The translations under genes and the position numbers were made by a program. From Cervus elaphus (Eukaryota > Chordata > Mammalia > Artiodactyla > Cervidae): DNA of 64,000 nucleotides. Positions 36,501 to 47,824 of the stretch are shown piece by piece; positions within the stretch are counted from its first letter, which is position 1, and each line of letters starts with the position of its first letter. The notes beneath the pieces were generated by a model. The model saw only the letters and a list, made by a program, of their open reading frames with translations, was not told where the DNA came from and ran no database searches. The stretch is taken from contig NC_057815.1 in assembly GCF_910594005.1 (NCBI RefSeq), forward strand, positions 64,246,052 through 64,310,051, in the 5' to 3' direction.

Positions 36501-37162
36501 AAAGGAGTAATTGCTAAAGGCAATATCACAGAGAATTATCTTTACCAGTTATGTTTCAACACAACTACAATGACAACAGACATAAAACGAAAAAAATCAA
36601 GATCAGAAATGTAACCCTAGATTAGAAATGACCCAATCAAGTCAGGGGTAAGATCCATTGACCAAGAAATAATAAATAGGATATTTCAACATATATAAAA
36701 TTATTTCCTTAAAAAATTGCTTCCTAGAAAGACTATATATTTTTATATGTATGATAAAGTTCCACAAGAATGCACTAGAATTAACACAAATATTCTAGCA
36801 TATGATGTATTTTTGTTAAGTAATACATCTTTCTTTTATAACCTATTATTACTTTGAGGTCTCCATTAACTTCTTGGTATTTTCAGATTATCTTGATCCA
36901 ATTCTCCTTTATGTGGGGAGTACAAAGAAAGGGGGAAAAAACGCTTAGGATCAAAGTGGAAGATAGCAAAAAGTACTCTTGAGATTTTATTTAAAATGCC
37001 CTCTTCTCTGTTACAAATCAGGAGACAAGAATAATGGAGGAGACGTTCAGTACAGCAAAGAAAGAATAAAGACTAGGGAGAAAAAACATGGGGATAAGGT
37101 CCTAAGGAAAATCTCCAAAAATCATAATGAATTTACTGAATGGTGTTTTCATTTATCATTAT
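33546..37162. other. Long intergenic stretch, nothing recognised
   Basis: About 3.6 kb of AT-rich DNA with unusually few ruminant SINEs or LINEs for this window. I see no receptor remnant, exon or RNA gene. Frames at 36245-36460 and 36979-37164 have no recognisable domain; the second runs into the pseudogene splice site. Confidence 0.4.
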
Positions 37163-37164
37163 AG
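37163..37164 (+). other. Relic 3' splice site of OR pseudogene
   Basis: ttatcattatag followed by gaca, 39 nt before the ATG: the same layout as the intact gene at 5.1 kb. Confidence 0.45.
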
Positions 37165-37203
37165 GACATTTTATTTCAACACTATTATTCATCCATAGTA
37201 TAA

Positions 37204-38163
37204 ATGTCACCTTTTCCTAACATTACTTCCTCTTCTCTGATCTTTTTACTGACGGGAGTTCCAGGACTAGAAGCTGCCCATGCCTGGTTTTCCATCCCTC
37301 TCTGCTGTCTCTGCATAACTACCTTATCTGGGAATGGTGTAATTCTATTTGTCATCATCCCTGAGTCAAGTCTCCCACCGACCTGGGATTGTGTATTTCA
37401 ACACTAGTCACCATGCTGGGCATATTCTGGTTCAATGCAAGATAGATCCGTTTCAATGCCTGCATTGCCTAGACATTCTTCTTTCAACTTTTGACTGTCA
37501 TGGAGCCTTCAGTGCTCCTGCCAATGGCCTTTGATCGCTTCATTGCTATTTGTAACCCACTGAGATATGCTGCCATTCTGACTGATTCCAGAATTATCAA
37601 AGTATGGTTTGCCATCCTAGTCAGAGGCACAGTGATCCTAACGCCTATGGCCCTACTGCTTAAACATCTATCCTTCTGAAAAATCCATGTGCTCCATCAT
37701 TCTTATTGTTTCCATCCTGATATAATCCAGCTCTCATGTTCGGACAATAAGATCAACAGTGTTTAAGGACTTAACTGTCCTCATAGTTACTGCAGGAGTG
37801 GACTCCATCTTTAGTTTTCTCTCCTGTGTCTTGATTATTAAGGCCAAGCTGAGCATTTCTTCCCCAAGGGAAAAGCATAAGGTCTTTAGGACTTGTATCT
37901 CTCTCATAGGGGCCGTTGCCATTTTTTGCATCCCTCTCCTTAGCTTGTGCTTTGTCCATAGATTTGGGGAAAAGGCACCTCCTTATGCACACACTCTTAT
38001 GGCCAATGTGTATTTGCTTATTCCACAAGTGATGAATCCCATTATCTACAGTGTGAAAACCAAACAGATCATCAGGACCTTTAAAAAAGTCCTGGGATTT
38101 GAGTCCAAGGGATTTGAGTTTGACTCTAACAACTCTGCAATAAAAGCTACTCCTTATCTATGA
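37204..38163 (+). pseudogene. Olfactory receptor pseudogene, family 51 (OR51F-like)
   Basis: Decayed class I receptor still recognisable end to end. The start is intact (ATG at 37204, then an N-I-T site and PGLEAAHAW). After ESSL, a deletion of about 37 bp relative to the 28 kb paralogue, near 37373, removes the HEPMYYFLSML part of TM2 and shifts the frame. The original frame then carries TAG codons near 37444 (a GAA position in paralogues) and 37470 (a CAG position). TM3-TM4 read on as MEPSVLLPMAFDRFIAICNPLRYA. The conserved Cys of LSFC is a TGA at about 37677. A net one-base insertion near 37762 shifts the frame again, and the remainder reads to a stop at 38163, including KVFRTC and MNPIIYSVKTKQI. 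The C-terminus has about 15 extra codons. Four or more independent lesions mean it is long dead. Confidence 0.95.
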
Positions 38164-38281
38164 CTTCTAAAACCTAGTTTAGTTAATATCATCTCTTCTA
38201 TCTGTAACTCGAAAGCAAAAAAGTAGAAGGTTGGTGGGTGGGGTGGGGATGTAGTTTGGTGGAAATTTATGTTTTTTAGTG

Positions 38282-38720
38282 TTTAAATTTTATTTATCTA
38301 TTTATTTTAATTGACGTATAGTTGTACAATATTATATAAGTTACAGATGTATGATACAGTGATTTACAATTTTTAAAGCTTATACTCCATTTATAGTTTT
38401 TATAAAATATTGACTATATTCCCCATGCTGCACAATATATTCTTGTAGCTTATCTCATATATAATAGCTTGTATCTTTTAGTCCCCTAACCTTATATTGC
38501 CCCTCATCCCTTCCCTTTGCCCACTGGTGAACACTAGTTTGTTCTCTATATGTGTACGTCTGTTCCTCTTTTTATCATATTCACTAACTTGTTGTATTTT
38601 TAGATTCTACATTTAAGTGATATCATACAGTATTTGTCTTTCTCTCTCTGACTTATTTCATTTAGCATAACCCTCCACGTCCATCCACATTATTGCATAT
38701 GATCTGATATTTTTGTTTAA
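38282..38720 (-). repeat. L1 3' UTR fragment, antisense
   Basis: Antisense L1 3' UTR: tttaattgacgtatagttgt, aatattgactatattcccca, ttgttctctatatgtgtacg, gtctttctctctctgactta, aaccctccacgtccatccac. It starts 120 nt after the pseudogene. Confidence 0.75.
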
Positions 38721-38734
38721 AAGATCCCAAGAAA

Positions 38735-39612
38735 TCTATTCTAAAAATTATTAAAACTAATAAATCACATCAAGAAAGTTCAATAAAATAAGATCAATAT
38801 GTTAAAAATCCATTGTATTTCTATACACTAACAAAGAACAACTCAAATTTGAAATTAAAGAATAATTTCATTTATAATAGAATCAAAAAGAATAAAAATA
38901 CTTGGAAATAATTTTAGCCAAGGAGGTGCAAAACTTATACATTGAAAACATTGTAGACAAAAGCACTGCTCAAAGAAATTAAAGAAGTTGGAAATAAATG
39001 AAAAGATATACAATGGTTATGGATTTAGAGACTTAATATGGCTATATTTCCCAAATTGATTCTTAAGTTGTAATGAATCCTTACTAAAATTCAAGTTTGT
39101 TTCTTTACATAAATTGACAAACTTGTCTCAAAATACATATGAAATTTTAAGGCACCCAGAATAGCAAAAAGCATAAAAAGGCAGCAAAGTTGGAAGAGTC
39201 ACATTACACAATTTCAAAATGTGCTACAGTAATCAAGGTGGTAAAATACTGGCACAGGATAGACATATAGTTTAATGAAATAGAATTGAGAATATAGAAA
39301 TAAAAGCTCACATTTCTTTTCAATTGATTTTTGACACAGATATGCATAAAGTTCAATGAGGAAAGAACAGTGTTAACAAATGTTTCTGCCACTCAAATGT
39401 CCCTCAACTGAAAAATGCTTATATATAACACAATAGATTTATACAATGGAACATTATTTGACAACTAGGAAGAGTGAAACTTTTACACTTACCACAAAAT
39501 AGATGAATCTTGAAAATATTATGCTAATTGAAAAAAGCCAGTACCAAAAGACTACCCAGTATATGATTCAATTTATATGAAATGTCTAATGTAGGCAAAT
39601 CTACAGAGACAC
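38735..39612 (+). repeat. Old L1 ORF2 3' region
   Basis: Sense ORF2 relic with catttataatagaatcaaaa, agccaaggaggtgcaaaact, gtgctacagtaatcaaggtg, ttgatttttgacacagatat, ccagtatatgattcaattta. No open frame. Its orientation is opposite to the adjacent L1 piece, so it is a separate insertion. Confidence 0.7.
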
Positions 39613-39618
39613 AAAGTA

Positions 39619-40178
39619 TTGGGTTTGACAAAAGGTTCCTTTGTTTTTTCCCATAAGATGGTTCTAGTAGTGCTTAGTCGTCTTTAACTTTATCCACAAT
39701 TCTGTTAGATTGTACTTTGACAGCTATCGTATCAGCATGCATTAAAAAATACTTCTCAAAATTGGAACCTTTTGTGAACACATTTTATTATTGAAGCTGG
39801 AAGAAAAAAGGCAACATTTTTGACATACTATGTTTTATCATTTCAGAAAAGGTAAGAATACAACTGAAAAGCCAAAAAAAAAAAAAAAAAAGATTTGTGC
39901 AGCATATGAAGAAGGTACTATGACTGATCAAACACATCAAAAGGGGTTTGCAAAGTTTTGTGCTGGATATTTCTCTCTGGATGGTCCTTCGCAGTTGGTA
40001 GACCAGTTGAACTTGATAGCAATCACATTGAGACATTAATTGAGAAAAATCAAATTATACTGTGCAGGAGATAGCCAAAATACTCAAAATATCCAAATCA
40101 AACACTGACAATCATTTGCACCAGCTTGGTTATGTTAATCACTCTGATGTTGGTAAGGTCGCTTTGATGTTGCAACAT
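39619..40178 (+). mobile_element. Mariner DNA transposon, 5' half with broken transposase
   Basis: Begins beside a TA with the terminus ttgggtttgacaaaaggttc, related to the miniature mariner at 17.0 kb. The N-terminal, DNA-binding part of a mariner transposase can be read in pieces: AYEEGTMTDQTHQKGFAKF and GYFSLDGPS near 39898-39986, then a frame change, and later the equivalent of the LKISKS and HLHQLGY helix-turn-helix segments near 40080-40140. Stops, frameshifts and an 18-A run at about 39876 interrupt it. The catalytic DDD/E domain and right terminus are absent, so it is inactive. Confidence 0.75.
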
Positions 40179-40759
40179 GGACCCTCCCTCCTTGCTTAGG
40201 TTTACTTGTCACTTACGGCCCCACCTGCACCCAGTGCTGCAGACATACTGAATATGCTAATTAAACACTTTTGTTTTTCCTATACTCTGTTCTCCCATGT
40301 TTCCTGACATACTTGGTATTGATCTACCTGCAGGATAAGTACATGCCTTTTAATGCTCTCACCATAAATATGCCCTGTTATAATCATCAAGTGTTATGGC
40401 TGTTTCTTCACTAGGCTTTCTGCATTTAGAGGGTAGTGACTCAGTTCCATTCTCTGCATTACCAGTGCAAAACCTGGGTATGTGATAGATACTTAAAGTG
40501 CTTTATGAAATAATTAATGAAGGTTTAAAAAGAAATGTAAAGTTTTCTTAGAAATGTACAAAATCCATGCACTTGATACTGAAGGCTGATAGTTCTCACA
40601 GCTGGGAGCGGGGTTGTGTGGGGATCACCAGTGAGCCTAGGCATAGAGCAGGTGGATTGTTTTGGATGTTCTACTCACAAATTTACTTTTAACAAACTTT
40701 TACAAGGATACAAAGTCAAGGAGCTATCATACCAGTCCTTGCATAGAAATGAAAAAAAA
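40179..40759. other. Intergenic, nothing recognised
   Basis: The mariner homology stops here. Anonymous DNA follows. Confidence 0.4.
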
Positions 40760-41095
40760 CGAGTGTAACAAATCTTTGTACAGACATAGGTTTTCAACTC
40801 TTCTGGGTATATACTAAGGCATACAAGTGCTGGATTGCATGGTATGAATATGCTTGTTTAGTTTTGTAAGAAACCACCAAGTTGTCTTCTAAAGGGGCTA
40901 TACCATCCTGCATTCCCATCAGCAATGAGTGAGAGCTTCTGTTGCTTCAAATCCTCACAAGGATTTGATGTCAGGGTTAAGGAGTTTGGCATTTCTAACA
41001 GATGTGTAGTGGTATCTTATTACTGTCTTATTTTCATTTCCCTGATGACTTACAATGTGGATCATGTTTTCATATTCTTGTTAGCTGATTTACTG
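40760..41095 (-). repeat. Old L1 ORF2 fragment, antisense
   Basis: Antisense L1 ORF2 3' region: tcttctgggtatatactaag, tgctggattgcatggtatga, catcctgcattcccatcagc, tttccctgatgacttacaat. Confidence 0.65.
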
Positions 41096-42349
41096 TCTTA
41101 TAAAATTGTACAGGGGCAATATTGCCTTTGAATGAGAACTACAATCATAATCCATTCAGGATTCTCTTTGGAGGAAGGAAAAAAAGTTAGACTGAAATGA
41201 ACTGCCCTCCACAGTCAGCTGTTTGGGGCAAAAGTGTTAGAAGGACACAGCTGAATGGAGTTCTTTCTTAGGAATTGATGGATTTTCTGCTGGGTAAATG
41301 GCTTTCCCAGGAAGTTCCTGGACTCCTTATAAACTCTTTCTCAGATCTGATATCTCTTTCTCAGATCTCTCATTCCTGAAAAATGTCTATGAGTTCTCCT
41401 AACAAAAGAGAACTTTAGAGATGGTTGAAGAGGGCAGGACTACTCAGGAACTATTTCCTAAGCCTTAGGACAGAGACCTTTTTGCCAGTAAGTTTCTTAG
41501 TTTGAGATCCTCTCTCTGTCTAAGACACTGCTGCTGCCTGGGATGGCTTTCAAAGGGTCAAATGACCTCCCTTTCCACACTCAAGAAGTCTTCTTTGCAT
41601 GAGGTCAATGTTTCAGTGCATTGAAGTCTTTTCTAAATATATGAGGAACTGTATAATTTTCAGATCATTTATAAAGCCGAAGTTCAAAAGAAATTGGTGC
41701 ATTTGGTAGTACATATTCAAGAGATTAGTATATTATATTCATATATATCAATTTAAAAACAACTGCTGTGTTGTTCAACACAGTTATTAAAATAGTGACT
41801 TCAGTCGTGAACATGTGTTCATTATTCCACATGTTTCATTAAGTTCTTTTTAAAATAAGAAGTGAAGAGAACAGAGTGAAATCAGAGAGAACACAGTTCA
41901 ACTCCTGGATTTGCCATGTAGATAAATGTGAGAAAGTAACATGATTTTGCTAAGCCTTGGTTTCGTAATCTTAGTCTCAATGTTTTCACCTGTAAAAAGG
42001 ACCTGATAATAGACTATGCATTTGTGAGAGTGATGGATGTGAAGCTTTGTGATGGGGCAATCTATTTATAGGGTCTTGGTGGTCTGGTTACAAGGACGCT
42101 TAGGTTTCAAGGATTCTTTAAGAATTTAAGAATTCTTGAAGAATTCACTATGGGGAAGAAAGAGACATAAATGTATTTTTCCAAGATGAGTTATTTATCA
42201 TTTGCTCATTAGTTTTAGTGCAAGAACAACTAAGAGTAGTTTAAGAAACACAGAATTAAGAAAAAGAAAGCCATTCCTGCCCACATGTTTTACTAACAGA
42301 GTTCACTGAATTAGAATAGCCCTTTCATTATATCAGTGGAAAAAAAGAC
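41096..42349. other. Intergenic; MIR-like trace at about 41880-42050
   Basis: Mostly anonymous. A diverged MIR core can be traced around gatttgccatgtagataaat and caatgttttcacctgtaaaa. No exon seen. Confidence 0.4.
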
Positions 42350-42965
42350 ATCATAAGAAGCTTAGAGAATAGTGGAAAGAATGATTCAGAGAAAGAGGTA
42401 AAATGATGTAACTTGTTTGGTCCAAAGGAGACAATGAAAAATTTTCACTATTGTTAAGAAGACTAGCTTTGACACTTGAACAATCCATGAGGTCACTTAA
42501 TTTATTTACTATAATTAAAGGAGCTATAACTTGAGAGCCTGCTTCTGCTATGGAACCAAACTTAGGTCCCCTTGTCTTTGTGCAGAACAGCTCCCTGTTG
42601 TGGTGCAGAAAGTATAGCATTTAGTTCAGGGCATTAAGCAAGGGGTTCTGGACAGCTTGTGTCAAACAAGCAAACTCCCATCTCTGATGGATTTCAGGAA
42701 AGCACCTTTAAGGCAAGGTGAGGGAGGGGTGTCCCAGGTTCTGTGATCAGCTGGTGTACAATACTCTAATTGGTTGGTAGTAAGGAAACAGTTTGGTGTT
42801 AGAATCATTAACATCAATCCTCCAGCTCCAATAGATCTGGGGGCAATGTGTTCATCATAATTAAGTAGTTAAGTTCTTCCATATGGTGGGGGTTTTAGCA
42901 TCTGTAAAAAGAAAAGAAAAACAATTCTGGAAATGTGCACTAGATACTGTTATCTCTCAGGGTTA
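42350..42965. repeat. LTR-like mammalian repeat, tentative
   Basis: A GC-richer block: ttctgtgatcagctggtgta, aattggttggtagtaaggaa, gtggtgggggttttagcatc and ctgtaaaaagaaaag. These recall an artiodactyl LTR or internal retroviral sequence, but I cannot name the family, see both ends, or find any coding sequence. Confidence 0.3.
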
Positions 42966-44018
42966 CTTGAGATGCCACCTCTCTGGCTTGGTGTCCTAAT
43001 AATATCCGCTGAGTAAAACAAAACTCTCAACTTTTCAGTTGTGAATATTTTTTAAGTTGACATTGGGGATGTAGAGATTAAGTACATGTTCTAATTCCTG
43101 CAAGTCAAATGTGAAAAAGTATGCCTTCTCTTTCAAATGAGGTCCATGGAGTTTACTTTTTTATGCATTGCCTATTAATTCAAATTTTCCACCCATTTTA
43201 AAAAAGTAAGTCCTCAAGGGGCTTCCTATATTGAACATATTTCTCTTTTTTTTCTCAAATGCTGTCTTTATTACAAGTCCTGTGACAAGTTATTCCCACT
43301 CAGTTTGAAGCTGTGCCATGTTCTTTAAGGAGCTGGCATGAAACTCATCAAACTAACTTAAACTGAGATGTTTTATTTTTTCCCCACGTAACATATAAAC
43401 TATCTCCATGCACTAGGCCTAATTTCAATCCTGTTCATGGCACTTTGGCATTTTGTCAATTATTTACATGTTTCTTGAAAGGATGCATACATGAATGAGA
43501 GAAAGAATATATACACACTTTAAAATCCATGCATTCTTTCTACAGATAAAAATAGGGTGTCAGAAAACTTAGGAAAAAAACAATATAAAGGAACTTATTT
43601 AATCCTAGAGATTTCTTGATCTGGGTTGAGTATATGCTCATAACCTCAAATAGAGAAGCTGGGTCAGAGTCATCAACCACCATCCAAATGGAAATACGTC
43701 CAAATTTAATAAGACTTTCTGACGGACCATACACCCACCTCAAAACCCCTCAATTCATTTTCAGTGCCCTTTTGTTTGAAATAAATATTCTTACTAGATG
43801 ATTCTGCTCCAATTATTATCTGTTAGTTTGCAATGACTTCCTTTGTTCTCATTAAAGTTAACTTAAGCCCTATTTCTTCAGGGAGAATTTCTCTTAAACA
43901 ATATCAGATTCATAACTACTACTTGAACAAATGCTTTCCCAACTACACACACTATAGTCTGTATGTACTGATTGAATTATGTCTTTCTTAATATTTAATT
44001 TTTATCATTTTTATCAGT
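42966..44018. other. Intergenic, nothing recognised
   Basis: Anonymous AT-rich DNA. No exon or assignable repeat. Confidence 0.4.
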
Positions 44019-44342
44019 GTTGTTGTTCAGTTTCTCAGTCATGTCTCTTTGCAACCCCATGGACTGCAACACGCCAGGCTTCCCTGTCCTTCACCATTGC
44101 CCAGAGTTTGCTCAAACTCATGTCCATTGAGCTGCTGATGCTGTCTAACCATCTCATCCTCTGCTATCTCCTTCTCCTTCTGCCCTCAATCTTTCCCAGC
44201 ATAAGAGTCTTTTCCAATGAGTCCGCTCTTCACATCAGGTAACCAAAGTATTTGAGCTTTAACTTTAGCATCAATCCTTCCAATGAATATTCAGGGTTGA
44301 TTTCCTTTAAGATTGACTGGTTTGATCTTCTTGCTGTCCAAG
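44019..44342 (-). mobile_element. BovB LINE 3' fragment, antisense
   Basis: Antisense BovB 3' end from tgttgttgttcagtttctca to gatcttcttgctgtcca, carrying the reversed C-terminal RT tail. It is the left arm of an inverted pair with the next BovB. Confidence 0.9.
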
Positions 44343-44609
44343 CTCTTATATATTTATTTAAACAAGTAGTATTTTTTCTGTAAAATATTTTAAAATATCT
44401 TAACTATACTGCTTTTATTGGGTATGCAAACTCTTACTGGTCCTCTTAAGGAATTTTTCCTTGAAAAATGAGAAGTGAAGAAGCAGGATGGATTGGCTTT
44501 CTGTTGTCCTATATTTGTGTTCAAATGCCCTATCTGCCCATGAACACAGAATCATAGACATGGGAAATATATTACCATTATCTAGTCTAATATCCTCTTT
44601 CATATGTGT

Positions 44610-44864
44610 GTACCTGATGTGAAGAGCTGACTCATTGGTGAAGAGCTGCCTCATTGGTAAAGACCCTGATGCTGGGAAAGACTGAGGTCAGGAGGAGAAG
44701 GGGATGACAGAGGATGTGATGGTTGGATGGCATCACCGACTCAATGGACATGGGTTTGGGTGGACTCCGGGAGTTGGTGATGGACAGGGAGACATGGTGT
44801 GCTGCGGTCTATGGGGTTACAAAGAGCTGGACACGACTGAGCAACTGAACTGAACTGAACTGAA
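44610..44864 (+). mobile_element. BovB LINE 3' fragment
   Basis: Sense BovB 3' end beginning at cctgatgtgaagagctgact and ending gaactgaactgaactga. A tandem duplication of about 20 bp (gaagagctg..tcattggt, twice) lies at its 5' edge, near 44617-44656. Confidence 0.9.
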
Positions 44865-44876
44865 TGGATATATTTA

Positions 44877-45070
44877 GGGCTTCCCAGGTGGCTATTGGTA
44901 AAGAAACTGCCTGCCAATGCAGGAGATGCAGGTTCCATCCCTGGGTCAGAAATGGCAACCCACTCCAATGTTCTTGCCTGGAGAATCCCATGGACAGAGG
45001 AGCCTGGTAGGCTACAATCTATAGGGTCACAAGAGTCGGGTACAGCTGAAGCAACAGCATGCACACAAGC
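44877..45070 (+). repeat. Bov-tA SINE with 13-bp target-site duplication
   Basis: Sense copy (gggcttcccaggtggctatt, ggttccatccctgggtcaga, then Bov-A). A small internal deletion removes the aagatcccctggagaagg joint. Perfect repeats atggatatattta flank it at 44864-44876 and 45071-45083; the left one overlaps the very end of the BovB. Confidence 0.95.
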
Positions 45071-45305
45071 ATGGATATATTTAATATACTGAAGTCTAGA
45101 AGTAACAAATGAGAATCTTGCTAAAACCCATGTGCTCTGGATTTAGTCCTCTGTCTCTTCCACTAAGTCATCAATACAACTCTGAATCTAATAAAAGAAT
45201 AAATAGTAAGGCACTTGCCTTTAAAAACAAGACAAGGTTCACTAGTGATTCAAAATTGTAAGATTTGTAGAAGAAAATGAAATCATTTTTCTTCCCTGTT
45301 TTTGC

Positions 45306-45307
45306 AG
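45306..45307 (+). other. Predicted 3' splice site of OR coding exon
   Basis: ttcttccctgtttttgcag followed by gaca: the best polypyrimidine tract of the set, 44 nt before the ATG. Confidence 0.65.
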
Positions 45308-45351
45308 GACATGCTCCTTTTCCTCAGGGAACTCTGCTTCCTTCACTCATC

Positions 45352-46296
45352 ATGCCATCCTTCAATCAGAGCATTTTTCACCCTACAGTCTTCTTTCTTA
45401 CTGGCATCCCTGGTTTTGAAACCTACCATGCCTGGATCTTCATCCCATTCTGTTGTCTCTATGTCATTGCCATCTCGGGGAATGGCATGATCTTGTTCGT
45501 CATCATCACTGAGTCAAGCCTTCATGAACCCATGTACTATTTCCTCTCCATGTTATCCTTCACGGACCTAGGACTATGCCTTTCCACATTGGTCACCATG
45601 GTGGGTATTTTCTGGTTCAACACTCGAGAAATCAGTTTTGACGCCTGCATTGGCCAAATGTTCTTTATCCATGGTTTCACATTAATGGAGTCCTCGGTAC
45701 TCCTTGCAATGGCCTTTGACGGCTATATTGCCATCTGTAATCCACTGAGATATGTCACAATCTTAACCAATTCAAGGATCATCAAAGTGGGCTTTACAAT
45801 TGTTGTTAGGGGGACAACAGTTGTAGTGCCTTTACTCCTGCTCCTTAAGCGTCTGTCCTTCTGTGGAAGTCATATTCTGCACCATTCATATTGTTTCCAC
45901 CCTGATGTGATGAAGCTTTCATGCACAGACACCAAAATCAACAGTGCATTTGGTCTGGACATTGTCATCTCTACTGCTGCCTTGGACTCTGTCTTGATCC
46001 TCCTCTCCTATGTCCTGATCATCCATTCCGTGCTCAGCATTGCCTCCCCAGAGGAGTGGAAAAAGGCCTTTGGAACGTGTGTATCCCACACAAGTGCCGT
46101 TGCCATCTTCTACATCCCCATGATCAGCTTGTCACTGGTACATAGATTTGGGAAGCACGCCCCTCCCCTTGTACATACTCTCATTGCCAACATTTATCTG
46201 CTCATCCCTCCTGTAATGAATCCCATAATCTACAGTGTGAAGACAAAGCAAATTCGCAAGGCCATGGTCAAAATATTTCTTTCCAAGCAAATTTAG
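45352..46296 (+). CDS. Olfactory receptor, family 51 (OR51F-like), open frame with DRY changed to DGY
   Basis: Class I odorant receptor GPCR of 314 aa. I start at the ATG at 45352 (A at -3), 44 nt after a strong splice acceptor; the 25 in-frame codons upstream run through the polypyrimidine tract and are intronic or untranslated. Features: N5-Q-S glycosylation site; LHEPMYYF at 57-64; C99 and C181 disulfide pair; LKRLSFC at 165-171; HHSYCFHPDVMKLSC at 177-191; KKAFGTC at 237-243; MNPIIYSVKTKQIRKA at 289-304. The anomaly is AMAFDGYIAIC at 119-129: the arginine at position 3.50 of the (D/E)R(Y/F) motif, which contacts the G protein, is glycine (codon ggc at 45721-45723, one base from cgc). SPEEW replaces SPEER before TM6. 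A possible polyadenylation signal, AATAAA, is at 46730. It may encode a poorly coupling receptor or be an early, still open pseudogene. Confidence 0.93.
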   Translation: MPSFNQSIFHPTVFFLTGIPGFETYHAWIFIPFCCLYVIAISGNGMILFVIITESSLHEPMYYFLSMLSFTDLGLCLSTLVTMVGIFWFNTREISFDACIGQMFFIHGFTLMESSVLLAMAFDGYIAICNPLRYVTILTNSRIIKVGFTIVVRGTTVVVPLLLLLKRLSFCGSHILHHSYCFHPDVMKLSCTDTKINSAFGLDIVISTAALDSVLILLSYVLIIHSVLSIASPEEWKKAFGTCVSHTSAVAIFYIPMISLSLVHRFGKHAPPLVHTLIANIYLLIPPVMNPIIYSVKTKQIRKAMVKIFLSKQI

Positions 46297-47824
46297 GACA
46301 TTTTTCAGTGTATTCTTTCTTTACATTGTCCTGATTACTTTGATCATTCACTAATGTGAGTTACCGCTATATATTGAAATATATTTACACATGCTTCCAT
46401 TCTTCTGATGATCCAGTAACATACAATTTGAAGAGTTCTAGACTGAATTCTTTAAGAACAGGGAGTATGTCTTATGTATATGTAAGCCTCTCACAAATTC
46501 TGTACCTGACACAGAATAATGATAGTTAAAGTATGTCTGCAAAAGGAAAAATTAACTCATAAACTGGAGTCCAAACAGTCTCACCACCTCTAGTGCATGC
46601 AGTTATCAAGGCATGTATGATATAATTATGATCAGTAGCAAAGTCTAGGTTTCAGTAATTCTTAGTTATTGGAAATTCTTACTATTTCCCCAAATAGATT
46701 ATTCATGGCTGAGAATCATGAATAAGCACAATAAACTAGAAGAAATGTGAATTAAAGGGTAGTTTTTTTTATTCTTAAAAGAGTTCCTCAGAACTTTTGG
46801 TAAACTTTTCAACATTTTGAGTATCTAATGTCTAGTGATTCATCTTCTAAATATGTGTCTAATGGGGGCGAGTGGTAAGAATGCAATGATATATTGTCAT
46901 ATTCAACACATCATTGTATATTGCAAAGATAATTTAGAAACTATTTAAATGCTTATTTGAGAATACTGGTAAAGTAATATATGAACTATCATCCAACAAG
47001 TTAAATACTAATATAGATATGAATAATAAATTAAGAGAAAAGGTAGATTGGTATACAGTGTACTTATCACTGTTGTGTGTATATTTCTTGTGAACATACA
47101 CAAAAATGTATACATACGTGTATATAACACATTTGATATGGAAACATATGTTCCAAATATCAATTAATTACATTTGATTTGTATTTTTTCCTTTCTCATA
47201 ACTTAAAAATGCTCATTAACGAGGTTTTTGTTGTTGCTGTTTTTTAACTTCAGACAACAAAATAATATCCGTTTAACAGCTATCTAAAAATACAACAACT
47301 CGTTTGTTCTTCATCTTCCATAGACTCTTCGTTCCCATGAGTCCTCACACTTAGTCTTCATACTACCCACTGGATACCTTTAGAATATGACATCCACTTT
47401 CCTTTAACATCCTTCACTGTTCTCAATGTGGTCCAGCACCAGGTCATCAAAACCACTTGAAATTCTTTTAGAAGTTCAGATTCCTCAACTCCACTGCAGA
47501 ACGACTTAATCAGACACTCATCAGCACAAGAATTTGCATTTTAACAAGCTACATTATATAATATCACACATATTAATGTAACACTCTTGTAAGACATTTT
47601 TACTTCTGGATAACACCATGAATAACCCTAACTCTTGTCCATCATCTTAGATCATTTTGCTCTCTCTGTCTACATTATCCACATGCTATTATTGATTTTC
47701 GAAATTTTAAAAATATGTTCATTTTATTTCTTGCTGGTATTGCTTTCTTTCCTTCATCCAGGTGCCATTAAGAAATCTTTTTGTTGTAGGTAGTGAGGCT
47801 TCTCTTCCCTCACTGATTTGAAAT
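46297..47824. other. Intergenic, nothing recognised
   Basis: AT-rich DNA downstream of the receptor gene. No exon or assignable repeat. Confidence 0.4.

Noticed and set aside
45277..45351. 25-codon N-terminal extension of the 45 kb receptor
   Set aside because: It translates a polypyrimidine tract and splice acceptor, and the start at 45352 matches paralogue lengths.
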